Shown: one piece after another, positions 43,767 through 52,222 of the stretch | Position numbering within the stretch: the first letter of the stretch is position 1 | Layout: each line of letters starts with the position of its first letter | Source of the DNA: Verrucomicrobiales bacterium | GTDB lineage: Bacteria; Verrucomicrobiota; Verrucomicrobiia; Limisphaerales; J093 | Direction of reading: 5' to 3' | Assembly (NCBI GenBank): GCA_015075445.1 | Contig: JABTUJ010000013.1 | Location: 1-64,000 of the forward strand | Length of the DNA: 64,000 nucleotides | The notes under the pieces: model-generated | What the model was told of the DNA's origin: nothing | Databases searched by the model: none | Seen by the model: only the letters and a program-made list of their open reading frames with translations | Made by a program: the position numbers and the translations under genes

Positions 43767-45199
43767 GCGTTCACAGGATTCACGACGGGGCGCGGGCCGA
43801 ACGGCACCACGCGGGGACGCACCCCATGAGCCAGCATCCGACCCAGGTTCCAGCCCAACCCCGCCAGACTCAGCAAAAGGATCACGGCTCCCGCCCGGGC
43901 CAGCGGTGCGTGTCCCGCCGCGGCCCCTGCCGCGGCAACCAGCAGGCCCGCCAGGTAGCTCCAGTACCCCGCCACCTGCACCTTCTCCGAATACAGGTCG
44001 GCCAGTGCCGGCACACGCGCCCGGCCCACGGCGCGACTGTAGCTGTGGTACCAGACCAGAAAGGGCACGATCTTGTACAGGAACCCCAGGACCGTGAACG
44101 ACACGACGCCCGCGATGCCCAGCCAGCCGTAGACCGTCTCGAGCTGCGCGGTGAACATCGTGACCCGCAACCCGGGCCAGCCCAACACCAGCCCCAGCAC
44201 CGCCACAAGGCCCAGCAGCCCCTGCGCCGTCACATGGTGTCGCAAGCCCCAGTCGATCATCCGCCGCCGCCGCGCCCGCAGGATCGCCACCACTTCGGCG
44301 AAGTAGAGACCCAGGCCGGCGATCAGGACCAGTGCCGCCACCGGTTGCCACGTCCGTCGCCAGGCCAGCGCGACGAACAGCCCCGCCAGCCCCCCGTTCA
44401 GCAAGCGCACCGACCACCTCGCCCGCCATTCACTCTGCACCTCGCTCAGCAGAAACATGGGCAGCAGCTTGTACGACACCGCCACGATCATCATCACGAA
44501 GAACCCCACGACGCCGAGATGCGCATGCGCATGCATCACCCCCAGCGGGTCGAACTGATTCACCCACGCCGCTACCGCCGCCAACGCCTGCAGCATCTCG
44601 CGGAGCGGGTTGGTTGCCGTCAGCTCTTCCACCGAGTCATACGTGCACTTCCCGGTCACGACCACTAGGCCCACCCCCACCGTCAGGCTCAGCCAGGCCA
44701 GCGCCGACGCGACCCCGGCGGCCACGACGTTCCAGCGCGGCACCCGCCGCAGCGTCCGGCCCAGGTTGTAGACGAACAACCCCACGCCCACGGCGAAGGC
44801 CGAGCCGAAATGCCCGACCTGCTTGAGGTCCCAACGCCAGAACATCGCCACCATTCCCACCCAGCCCACCAGGTGGAACACAAACTGCCACTTCGCCAAT
44901 CGTTCGCTGTGCAGCCGGACCTCCAACGCCACCGGGACCAGTTGGTACATGGCCCCCATCACCACCGAGCTCAGGAAGCCCAGCACCCAGAGGTGCGTCG
45001 CGGCCACGACATACTGGTTGTAGTGGTAGGTCGCCAGAATGTCCGGTCGCGCCACCAGCAACGCCACTCCCGCCAGCCACGCCGCGAAGCCCGTCGCCAC
45101 AAACCGCAGCGGCAATCCCACCGACGGCGCCAGCCCGCTGGCCGGACCCGACGGAGTGGCCGCGGTCGGCGGTGCGGTCTTGGAGCTGGCGCTAGGCAT
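43763..45199 (-). CDS. Haem-copper oxidase subunit I-like membrane protein
   Basis: 478 residues with about 12 membrane helices. His residues occur where subunit I-like proteins bind haem or metal: ATHLWVLGFLSSVVMGAMYQ, the GVMHAHAHLGVVGFFVMMIV stretch, and FLVWYHSYSRAVGRARVP. Unlike true oxidases it is shorter, and the Cu-His-Tyr centre is not obvious, so it may be a haem-binding relative. Stand-alone proteins of this kind with DUF2249 and MIP18 genes occur in bacteria linked to nitric-oxide handling or microaerobic respiration; that link is inference. It overlaps its neighbours by 8 and 4 bases. Confidence 0.6.
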   Translation of the reverse strand: MPSASSKTAPPTAATPSGPASGLAPSVGLPLRFVATGFAAWLAGVALLVARPDILATYHYNQYVVAATHLWVLGFLSSVVMGAMYQLVPVALEVRLHSERLAKWQFVFHLVGWVGMVAMFWRWDLKQVGHFGSAFAVGVGLFVYNLGRTLRRVPRWNVVAAGVASALAWLSLTVGVGLVVVTGKCTYDSVEELTATNPLREMLQALAAVAAWVNQFDPLGVMHAHAHLGVVGFFVMMIVAVSYKLLPMFLLSEVQSEWRARWSVRLLNGGLAGLFVALAWRRTWQPVAALVLIAGLGLYFAEVVAILRARRRRMIDWGLRHHVTAQGLLGLVAVLGLVLGWPGLRVTMFTAQLETVYGWLGIAGVVSFTVLGFLYKIVPFLVWYHSYSRAVGRARVPALADLYSEKVQVAGYWSYLAGLLVAAAGAAAGHAPLARAGAVILLLSLAGLGWNLGRMLAHGVRPRVVPFGPRPVVNPVNA

Positions 45200-45416
45200 G
45201 ACGGATGGAGGTAACGTAGCTGCCCTCTGCTTCGGGTTGAGTTTCCGCCACCCACCCCCGTTCCTCGATCAGGGGATACAGGTGCAGCGGTCGCCGATCG
45301 GTTCGCGCCCGCAGGGTTGCGCCCGCGGGGAGAACCGCCAGCGCTTCGAGGATGCGCACCATCGGTTGCGGTGGTTCCAGTCCGCGCGTGTCCACTTCGA
45401 CGACTTCGGCGTTCAT
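45192..45416 (-). CDS. DUF2249 family protein
   Basis: 74 residues. VEVDTRGLEPPQPMVRILEA and RRPLHLYPLIEERGW follow the DUF2249 pattern, a small TusA/SirA-like fold often found in proteins near respiratory or NO-related genes. It leads the operon with the haem-copper-like and MIP18 genes, overlapping the former by 8 bases. The promoter would lie in the repeat-rich gap 45417-46086. Confidence 0.75.
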   Translation of the reverse strand: MNAEVVEVDTRGLEPPQPMVRILEALAVLPAGATLRARTDRRPLHLYPLIEERGWVAETQPEAEGSYVTSIRHA

Positions 45417-46086
45417 CGTGACGCCCAGTCTCCTCCCGGAGGCTCCGTGCCGTCCTTGATAGAGGTCAACCGAACCCTCCCAATGAACCGGAATGCAGAA
45501 GGCAGAATGGCGATTGCCGAAGGGGCATCCATCCAGGTCGGCTTACGGCCCCTGTGCAGATCAGGAGAACCACGTCACTTCCCCAATCCCCGATGTTCGT
45601 AATCGGTGGAGGGTCTTCCCGTCTTGGATTCTCCGCCGATTACGAACATCGGGAATTGGGCTGAGGGAGGTGCTCTCTGAACCTGTGGTGCGGGCGTCCC
45701 GCCTGCACCCTCCCCGGTTCATGGTCCCCGAGCAGGTCCGCAAGGAACAGGACGCTTCCCATGAACCTCCGGTGGAGGCGTCCAGACCACGCTCGCTGAT
45801 TCCCGCCACAAGACGGTGCGGTTCGTTCAGCCCCCTCCCCGCTTACGGAAAGCGGCGGTGAACCGCACGCACTCCAGACGCTTCGCGAGCCCCGCACCGT
45901 GCGTCTGGCGCGACGCGTTTGGAGTGCGCCGACTTCCAGCGGCGCTTTGCGTTCGCCACGGGCGCGCTTGACTTCAGGTGGGGACGGATCGAGCCTGCCG
46001 ACCGGGAATCCCCGGCGGAGGCAGTACGCGCGGGACGGTTTCTTCGCCCGGGCGGGGACGGCCAGCAATTCCCAGTGGATCCTCCT
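45417..46086. repeat. 670-bp divergent gap with palindromic repeats
   Basis: It holds a shared flank (45491-45540, similar to 36646-36702), a palindromic unit of the CCCAATTCCCGATGTTCG family (45581-45661), and a structured patch 45861-45950 in which CGCACTCCAGACGC (45868) faces GCGTTTGGAGTGCG (45915) and GCGCCG faces CGGCGC (45926-45945). That patch may be a further REP family. I see no gene. Promoters of the DUF2249 operon and leuB should lie at the two ends. Confidence 0.7.
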
Positions 46087-47226
46087 ATGAAGACAACGAA
46101 GCGAACCGTTGCGGCCTTGGCGGGGGACGGGATTGGTCCCGAGGTCATGCGCGAGGCGATCAAGGTGCTGCGCGCGGTGGAGAAGGCGCACGGGTTGCGC
46201 CTGGACATCCAGGAAGCCCCGGTGGGCTGGGACGCCATCGACAAGGAGGGCAAGGCCTTGCCGGACCGAACCCTGGCGCTCTGCAAAGCGGCCGATGCCA
46301 TCTTGTTCGGCGCCGTCGGCCTGCAGTATCGCGACTCTGAAGTAGCGAAGGAGAAGCGCCCCGAACGGGCCGCGTCGCTGCGTCTGCGCCGGCAGTTCGG
46401 GCTCTATGCCAACCTGCGCCCGATCAAGCTGCCGGCGGAGTTGGCGTACGCCTCCCCGCTGCGCCCGGAGCGCCTGGGTGACGGGATCGATTTGCTGGTG
46501 GTGCGTCAGGCGACCGGTGGGCTTTACAACACGGCGCGTAAGAAGACCGAGGCAGTGCTCGAGGTCCAGGGCGAGGCCGTGCCGACCCAGCAGGTTCTGC
46601 GGGCGGTGGACACGCTGTCGCTGTCGGCTTCCGAGATCGAGCGCGTGGCCCAGATGGCCTTCCTGGCGGCGACGCTCCGGCGGCGGAAGGTCACCAGCGT
46701 GGACAAGGCCAACATTTTGGAGACCAGTATCCTCTGGCGGCAGGTGGTAACGGAGGTCAGCCGGCGGTTCCCGGACGTCACGCTCGAGCACATGCTGGTG
46801 GACACCGCCGCGATGCAGTTGGTGCTGCGACCGGATCAGTTCGACGTGGTGCTCTGCGAGGGCATCTTCGGTGACATCCTGGCGGATGAAGCGGCGGCGC
46901 TGGTGGGCTCGCTCGGCATGCTCCCAAGCGCTTCCCTCGGTGCGCGCTACCAAGGCCAGGTGTTTGGCCTGTACGAACCCGCGGGTGGCACCGCGCCGGA
47001 CATCGCGGGAAAGAACGTCGCCAACCCGATCGCCCAGATCCTCGCGGCGGCCTTGATGCTGCGGTACAGCTTCGGGTGGCAGCCGGCGGCGCAAGCCATC
47101 GAAGACGCCGTCCGGAAGGTGCTCGGCGCCGGCTATCGCACGCCGGATCTGCGTGGCCCCAGCACGGCCGGTTTCCGCATGGTCAGCACGTCGGAGATGG
47201 GGAGTGCCATCGCCGAGGCGCTTTAG
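46087..47226 (+). CDS. leuB: 3-isopropylmalate dehydrogenase
   Basis: 379 residues from ATG 46087 (MKTTKRTVAALAGDGIGPEV). An isocitrate/isopropylmalate dehydrogenase fold: GDGIGPEV, LYANLRPIKL, VRQATGGLYN, VDKANILETSILWR (active-site Lys-Asn) and PAGGTAPDIAGKNVANPIAQ (NAD loop). Most LeuB proteins read VRELTGGIYFG; here the Glu is Gln and the loop is altered, so the substrate might differ slightly. The neighbours are not leu genes. The long in-frame extension to 45919 was rejected. Confidence 0.85.
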   Translation: MKTTKRTVAALAGDGIGPEVMREAIKVLRAVEKAHGLRLDIQEAPVGWDAIDKEGKALPDRTLALCKAADAILFGAVGLQYRDSEVAKEKRPERAASLRLRRQFGLYANLRPIKLPAELAYASPLRPERLGDGIDLLVVRQATGGLYNTARKKTEAVLEVQGEAVPTQQVLRAVDTLSLSASEIERVAQMAFLAATLRRRKVTSVDKANILETSILWRQVVTEVSRRFPDVTLEHMLVDTAAMQLVLRPDQFDVVLCEGIFGDILADEAAALVGSLGMLPSASLGARYQGQVFGLYEPAGGTAPDIAGKNVANPIAQILAAALMLRYSFGWQPAAQAIEDAVRKVLGAGYRTPDLRGPSTAGFRMVSTSEMGSAIAEAL

Positions 47227-47236
47227 TCGTGAACAA

Positions 47237-47254
47237 GCGGCGGCGTGCCGCCGC
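47237..47254. terminator. Hairpin in the convergent leuB / serine hydrolase gap
   Basis: A 7-bp stem GCGGCGG / CCGCCGC around CGTG, 11 bases after the leuB stop. It has no clear T tract, so termination is only a possibility. Confidence 0.35.
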
Positions 47255-47305
47255 CGAGAGACTGAAGCGCCCGCGGAGCAGCCGACGGGCTCGTCACGGA
47301 AGGAA

Positions 47306-49171
47306 TCAAGTCCAGGTGCGCCAGCCGATGACGCCCCAGTACAGGAGGTACAGGGCCACCACCGTGTGGAGCAGGGAGGCAAACAGCGCATGCCACCGCA
47401 CCAGCCGGCGGGTGGAGACCGGCGGCCGGCGCAGCGCGGCCAGCACCCCCACGACCGCGGCCAGCAGGAACAGCACCGTCAGGCCGCAGAACGCGATCGA
47501 CCACAGCGTCGGTTCCCCATACCGGGCGAACAGCAGCGAGGTGTTCCGGGTCGTCGCCATGAACATCCCGGCGGCCACGGCGCAGGCGAGGGCGGCCACG
47601 AGCGGGCAGCTTCGCAGAAAAAGGCCGCTGTCGGGCTCGAGGCGGCCGCGCAGCCAGCGGGGCACCCAGACCAGGCCGAACAGCAGGGTGCTGAGGCTCA
47701 GACCCAGCCACAGCCCGCCGACCACCCGAGGTGTCCACACGGTCCAGGGAGGGACTTGCTCGAACGTCGCCATCCCCGCCCAGTACAGGCGGCGTCCGTC
47801 GACCTCGGTGAAACCGCGCGTGGCGGCCGGGCCTTCCGGCGATCGGAACGTGCGGGGGCTTACGGCGGGTAGAAGGCGCGCCGGGCCCAGGAGCGGGTCG
47901 GCCACAAGATGTGACGGGTGGAACGACAGATGCGCTTCGCTCAGGACCCAGTCGAGGAACCGCAGGCTGGCGTTGCGCGACGAGGCCAGCTTGTAGAAGC
48001 CGCTGAACTGGGGCGGCAGTTCCGGATCCACAGGGGCCGGAGGCGGCAAGGGCGGCTTGGGAAGTTCCCGGGTCAGGAACGCGGCGAGAAGGTCGGCAAT
48101 CTGCTCGAAGCCGGCGCCGTTCTCGGAGTTGATCATGAAGGCGTAGCCCACGCCCAGGTCGGGGGAGTAGGCCATCTCGGTGAGCCCGCCATTGACCCCG
48201 CCGTTGTGTCCGTGCCAGAGCACGCCGCCCCGTTCGGAGGTGTAGTTGCAGAGGCCGTAGCCGGTGGTCAAACCGAGGCCCGCGCCGAGGCCGGTGCCGG
48301 GACGCTCCATGCGTTCGAGGGATTCGGGTTGAAGCAGGGCACGCGAGTCAACCTCGCCGCGGTTGAGGAAGAAGCGGAGATACGCCGCCATGTCCCGGGC
48401 CGAGGCGTTGATGGCGCCGGAGGGCCGGACGAGGATGTGCCAGTAGGGTTGCGGGGTGACACCGTCTTTGGCGTAAAGCCGCGCCAACTGTTCCGGATTG
48501 TCGGCAGGGTAGAAGTACGTGGCGGTGTGCAGGCCGATCGGCTCGAAGAACTGGCGGGCGACATACTCCTCGAAAGGGATTCCGGTCACCTGCTGCACGA
48601 TGTACGCGGCCATGGGGGGGCCGGCGTTGCAGTAGGACATCAGGGTGCCGGGGCGCCACCGGGACACGCAACTGGTGGCGCAGTGGGCCAGACCGTCGGC
48701 GAGCGGGATCGGGTCCGGATCGTTGTGGGCGTAGTCCTTGAGGTGGAGATCATCGAACCCGGCCGTGTGTTCGAGGAGGTGGACGATGCGCACGGGATCG
48801 GATGCCTCCCAGGGATTGCTGAAGGTCAGGCCCGGCGCGCGGGTTCGCACCGGGTCGTTCAGGTTCAGGCGACCTTCCTCCTGGAGCTTGAGGACGGCCA
48901 GGGCGACGAAGGTCTTGGAGGTTGAGCCGATGCGGAAGAGGGTGTCGGGGGTGGCGTCGCGGTCGGCGGTGAGGTGGGCCTTGCCGAGTCCGGCGATCCA
49001 GACGTCCTGGGTACGGGTGACGAGGGCGACGCCGCAGCCGGGGATGCGGTGTTCGGCGAGGAGTCGCCGGAGGGCCTGTTCGAGTTCGGCGGTGTTCTGG
49101 GTTGGCGGGAGGGTGTCGGGGGCGGCGGCGGCCAGGACGGGCAGCAGGCACGCCAGCACAAGCAGTCTCAT
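47306..49171 (-). CDS. Serine hydrolase (beta-lactamase class C-like) with C-terminal membrane domain
   Basis: 621 residues from ATG 49171 (MRLLVLACLLPVLAAAAP, a signal peptide). Class C/EstB motifs: IGSTSKTFVAL (S-x-x-K, nucleophile Ser), MSYCNAGPP (Y-x-N) and WHGHNGGVNGG (third motif). About 480 residues of catalytic and linker sequence are followed by about 5 membrane helices to the end. Probably a membrane-tethered peptidase or esterase acting in the periplasm. The ATG directly follows an ACTGACCCC repeat whose AGGGA lies 8 bases upstream and could serve as the ribosome-binding site. Confidence 0.8.
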   Translation of the reverse strand: MRLLVLACLLPVLAAAAPDTLPPTQNTAELEQALRRLLAEHRIPGCGVALVTRTQDVWIAGLGKAHLTADRDATPDTLFRIGSTSKTFVALAVLKLQEEGRLNLNDPVRTRAPGLTFSNPWEASDPVRIVHLLEHTAGFDDLHLKDYAHNDPDPIPLADGLAHCATSCVSRWRPGTLMSYCNAGPPMAAYIVQQVTGIPFEEYVARQFFEPIGLHTATYFYPADNPEQLARLYAKDGVTPQPYWHILVRPSGAINASARDMAAYLRFFLNRGEVDSRALLQPESLERMERPGTGLGAGLGLTTGYGLCNYTSERGGVLWHGHNGGVNGGLTEMAYSPDLGVGYAFMINSENGAGFEQIADLLAAFLTRELPKPPLPPPAPVDPELPPQFSGFYKLASSRNASLRFLDWVLSEAHLSFHPSHLVADPLLGPARLLPAVSPRTFRSPEGPAATRGFTEVDGRRLYWAGMATFEQVPPWTVWTPRVVGGLWLGLSLSTLLFGLVWVPRWLRGRLEPDSGLFLRSCPLVAALACAVAAGMFMATTRNTSLLFARYGEPTLWSIAFCGLTVLFLLAAVVGVLAALRRPPVSTRRLVRWHALFASLLHTVVALYLLYWGVIGWRTWT

Positions 49172-49201
49172 GGGGTCAGTCCCTGAATTCTGAATCTTGA
49201 A
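49172..49201 (-). repeat. ACTGACCCC-family arm abutting a start codon
   Basis: Read on the minus strand it ends TTCAGGGACTGACCCC and the next three bases are the ATG of the serine hydrolase. The same 16-mer is at 18471-18486 and 63678-63693 on the plus strand. Confidence 0.8.
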
Positions 49202-49238
49202 CACCGGCTTAAGGGGAGCTGCGATCCGGCCGGGAGGA

Positions 49239-50180
49239 CTAGTTGGCGCCCGGCGTTGTGGCCTTGCCGCCGTTGATGAGGTAGAGCGCGGCCATGCGGA
49301 TGGCGAGGCCGTTGGTCACCTGTTCGAGGATCACGGAGCGTTCGCCGTCGGCGACGTCGCTGTCCACCTCGACGCCGCGGTTGATCGGGCCCGGGTGCAT
49401 GATGAGGACGTCGGGCTTGGTGTCGGCGAGGCGGCTGCGCGTGATGCCGAAGAGGTGGGTGTATTCGCCCAGGCCGGGGAAGGCGCTCTTGCGTTGCCGC
49501 TCGTGCTGGATGCGGAGGAGGTTGATGACGTCGGCGTCGGCGATGGCCTGATGGAGGTCGTGGACGACGCGGCAGCCCATGGCCTCAAAGGTGCGGGGCA
49601 CGAGGGTGGGGGGTCCGCAGAGCGTCACCTCCGCGCCGAGTTTGCGGAGGCCCCAGATGTTTGAGCGGGCGACGCGGCTGTAGAGGATGTCGCCGAGGAT
49701 GGTGACCTGCAGCCCGGCGAGGCGTCCCTTCTTCTCGCGCATGGTGAAGAGGTCGAGGAGCCCCTGGGTGGGGTGTTCGTGGGCACCGTCACCGGCGTTG
49801 ACCACGTGGGCGCCGAGCACCCGCGAGAGGAAGTGCGGCGCGCCGGCGGCGCTGTGGCGGATGACGATGAAGTCGGCGTTGAGGGCCTCGAGATTCCGGG
49901 CGGTGTCCTTGAGGGTCTCGCCCTTGCGCAGGGAGGAGACTTCGGCATTGAAATTGATGACGTCGGCGCTGAGGCGGTGGGCGGCGAGTTCGAAGCTGAT
50001 GCGGGTGCGGGTGGAGGGTTCGACGAAGAGAGTGACGACGGTTTTGCCGCGGAGGGCGGGGACTTTCTTGATGTGGCGTTCGCCGACGGCTTTGAATTCG
50101 CGGGCGGTGTCGAGCACGGTCTGGATCTCTTCGACGCTGAGCGACTGGAGGTCCAGGAGGTCCTTGCGGTGCCATTTCAT
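49239..50180 (-). CDS. pyrB: Aspartate carbamoyltransferase, catalytic chain
   Basis: 313 residues. Carbamoyl-phosphate site EPSTRTRISFE (residues 54-64), HEHPTQGLLDLF, and the aspartate-binding HPGPINRGVEV. It makes carbamoyl-aspartate in pyrimidine synthesis. No regulatory chain pyrI adjoins it. Its ATG overlaps the pyrR stop by 4 bases (ATGA), so the two are coupled. Confidence 0.95.
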   Translation of the reverse strand: MKWHRKDLLDLQSLSVEEIQTVLDTAREFKAVGERHIKKVPALRGKTVVTLFVEPSTRTRISFELAAHRLSADVINFNAEVSSLRKGETLKDTARNLEALNADFIVIRHSAAGAPHFLSRVLGAHVVNAGDGAHEHPTQGLLDLFTMREKKGRLAGLQVTILGDILYSRVARSNIWGLRKLGAEVTLCGPPTLVPRTFEAMGCRVVHDLHQAIADADVINLLRIQHERQRKSAFPGLGEYTHLFGITRSRLADTKPDVLIMHPGPINRGVEVDSDVADGERSVILEQVTNGLAIRMAALYLINGGKATTPGAN

Positions 50181-50734
50181 GGGGAGCGGGGGGAGGGGGA
50201 TTCGATGAACACCTGGCTGGCGCCGTTGCCCTCGGTCAACTGGACGTCCACCCGGTCGCCCGGCTCGGTGGCCACGTGTTCGCCGATGAAGTCGGCCTGG
50301 ATCGGGAGCTCGCGATGGGGGCGGTCGATGAGGACGGCGAGTTCGACGCGTTGGGGACGTCCCAGGTCGTTCAAGGCATCGAGGGCGGCGCGCGAGGTGC
50401 GTCCGCTGCAGAGGACGTCGTCGACGAGAATGACGTGCTTGCCGGAGATGTCGAAGGGGACCGAGGTGGGGTGGACCTTGGGCGCGAGCTGTTGATCCAG
50501 GTCGTCGCGGTGCATGGCGACATCCAGTTGACCCACCGGGACCTCGCTCTGCCAGGCACGGGCAAGGTGGCCCGCCAACTGGCGGGCGAGGTGGATGCCG
50601 CCGGTTTGGATACCGATCAGGACCACTCGGGAGCCTTCGGCGTAGCGTTGGACGATCCCATCGGATAGGCGGGCGATGGCGGCTTCGACCGAGGCGCCGG
50701 ACATCAGGACACGGCGGGAAGGCGAGGAGGACAT
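50177..50734 (-). CDS. pyrR: Pyrimidine operon regulator / uracil phosphoribosyltransferase
   Basis: 185 residues, the usual PyrR length. The PRPP-binding motif VILVDDVLCSGRTSRAAL (101-118) and the opening GIQTGGIHLA are clear. PyrR binds pyr mRNA in a UMP-dependent manner in many bacteria; I cannot see a PyrR-binding attenuator in the short upstream region. It is followed directly by pyrB. Confidence 0.9.
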   Translation of the reverse strand: MSSSPSRRVLMSGASVEAAIARLSDGIVQRYAEGSRVVLIGIQTGGIHLARQLAGHLARAWQSEVPVGQLDVAMHRDDLDQQLAPKVHPTSVPFDISGKHVILVDDVLCSGRTSRAALDALNDLGRPQRVELAVLIDRPHRELPIQADFIGEHVATEPGDRVDVQLTEGNGASQVFIESPSPRSP

Positions 50735-50792
50735 GAAGGGAAGCGCAACAGGTGCCGGGCGACGAGGCCAGCGGAAGGGCGGCGGCGGGCGA

Positions 50793-51023
50793 TCAGGTGC
50801 AGTCGAGGGTACCGCCGCCGTATGCGGCAGGGAGCGGTTCGCGGAGGCTGCGCCGCCACCGTCGCCAGGCGGCGCTGTGGTTCACCAGCCAGTCGAGCAA
50901 GGCGCGTTCGAACCCGATGTCATAGCCGGCCTTCTCCGACTCAATCCACTTGTGTTTGAGGATTTCATCGCGCTCAGCCAGAAACTCCTGGTAGAGCGTG
51001 CTGTGCTTCAAGAGATCGTCCAT
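50793..51023 (-). CDS. Small conserved-motif protein, function unknown
   Basis: 76 residues from ATG 51023 (MDDLLKHSTLYQEFLAERDE); ATG 51044 is an alternative. It is almost all helical, with HKWIESEKAGYDIGFERALL as the strongest segment, reminiscent of the short C-terminal motif of DUF4032 proteins. It lies 58 bases upstream of pyrR on the same strand. A longer frame to 51296 is Arg-rich and was rejected. Confidence 0.55.
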   Translation of the reverse strand: MDDLLKHSTLYQEFLAERDEILKHKWIESEKAGYDIGFERALLDWLVNHSAAWRRWRRSLREPLPAAYGGGTLDCT

Positions 51024-51294
51024 CGAGATACTCGCGAGCGTCATAAGCCGCGTCGCCGTCAGGCTACCCCCGCTGGCCGTTGGGCGGCGCCGGCGGCGAC
51101 GCCGAACCATAGCAGGGCATGGACGCCTGACAACCGGATTCCCGTGGCCCTGGGTTCCCAGGGTCCTGGGGGCAGGGGTTCGGGGTCTCCGGCGGGCGGC
51201 GACTGGTCGGCCCAGCACGCTCAACGCGGGGCGGCGACACGACGCAATTCGTTTGCCCGACGGGGGCCACCGTCTAGCATCGCGGCCACTGCTC
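51024..51294. other. Non-coding divergent region
   Basis: 271 bases between the small helical gene and the PIG-L gene. It is GC-rich with short inverted repeats (TGGGTTCCCA-like). I see no gene, and no promoter can be called with confidence. Confidence 0.4.
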
Positions 51295-52173
51295 ATGAAG
51301 CTGCTGTTTGTTCACGCGCACTACGACGATTTCGAGTTCACGGCGGCGGGGACCTTTGAGCTCTGGCGGCGCCAGGGCGGCGAGGCGGTCCGTCGGAAGG
51401 TGATCATATGCACCGACGGCCGGGCGGGGCACCATGCGCGGACGCGGGAGGAACTTGGGGCGATCCGGCAGGCCGAACAGGAAGCTTCGGCGCGGCGGGG
51501 GGGCTATGAGTTTGCCCTGCTGCGGCTGCCGGACGGAACGGTGCCGCGGGAGGGTTGCCTGGAGTTGGGCGCTCCCTTGTTGGCCGCGCTGTGGCACGCC
51601 ATCCGGGAGTTCGAGCCGGACTACCTCTTTTGCCCGCCGCTGCCGGCAGATCCGCTGGCGGGGGTACATGTGGATCACCTCGTGATCGCTCAAGCCGTGC
51701 GACAGGTGGCGTACCTGATCAACGTTCCGCATGCCTTCACGCCGGAGTATCCGGCCGACGAGACGCGGTCCCGGCCGTGCAAAGTGCCGGTGATTCTGGC
51801 GGTTTACGACGGTTACCAATCGGGAGAGAACACGCACGACCTGGCCGTCGAGGTCGAGCCGGTGTTTGACTTGATTGCGGAGTTGACCTGGTGCCACCAG
51901 TCGCAAGTCTGCGAGTGGTTGCCCTGGGTGGGACGGCATCGCATGGACGCGCCCCGCGATCTGGGGGAGTGGCGGAGCACGCTGCGGGCGAGGTTCGACC
52001 GGAAGAACCGGGAACTCGGGCTCGCCTGGACGCGCGCCCTGGAGGTCTTCACCGTGACGGCGTGGGGGGAGGTGCCGGACTTCGACGCCTTGGTGGCGGA
52101 CATCCCGGGATTGGTTCCCGAGGCGAGTCACCTGGACCGACTGCGGGCGCGGCTCCACCGTTGGCGAGCCTAG
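51295..52173 (+). CDS. PIG-L (LmbE-like) deacetylase family protein
   Basis: 292 residues from ATG 51295 (MKLLFVHAHYDDFEFTAAGT). The zinc-binding AHYDDFE corresponds to AHPDDE, and HVDHLVIAQ supplies the third ligand. Family members remove N-acetyl groups from GlcNAc-containing glycolipids or thiols. The pathway is not visible from neighbours. RAYT-2 begins 49 bases after its stop. Confidence 0.85.
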   Translation: MKLLFVHAHYDDFEFTAAGTFELWRRQGGEAVRRKVIICTDGRAGHHARTREELGAIRQAEQEASARRGGYEFALLRLPDGTVPREGCLELGAPLLAALWHAIREFEPDYLFCPPLPADPLAGVHVDHLVIAQAVRQVAYLINVPHAFTPEYPADETRSRPCKVPVILAVYDGYQSGENTHDLAVEVEPVFDLIAELTWCHQSQVCEWLPWVGRHRMDAPRDLGEWRSTLRARFDRKNRELGLAWTRALEVFTVTAWGEVPDFDALVADIPGLVPEASHLDRLRARLHRWRA

Positions 52174-52222
52174 CCGTCTCGTTCCCGACACGCTCTGCGC
52201 GCGCGCTCCCTCCCTTCCCGTC

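Noticed and set aside
43461..44429. A 322-residue version of the MIP18 protein
   Set aside because: The N-terminal 220 residues are an out-of-frame reading of the membrane-protein gene; ATG 43766 gives a normal 101-residue domain.
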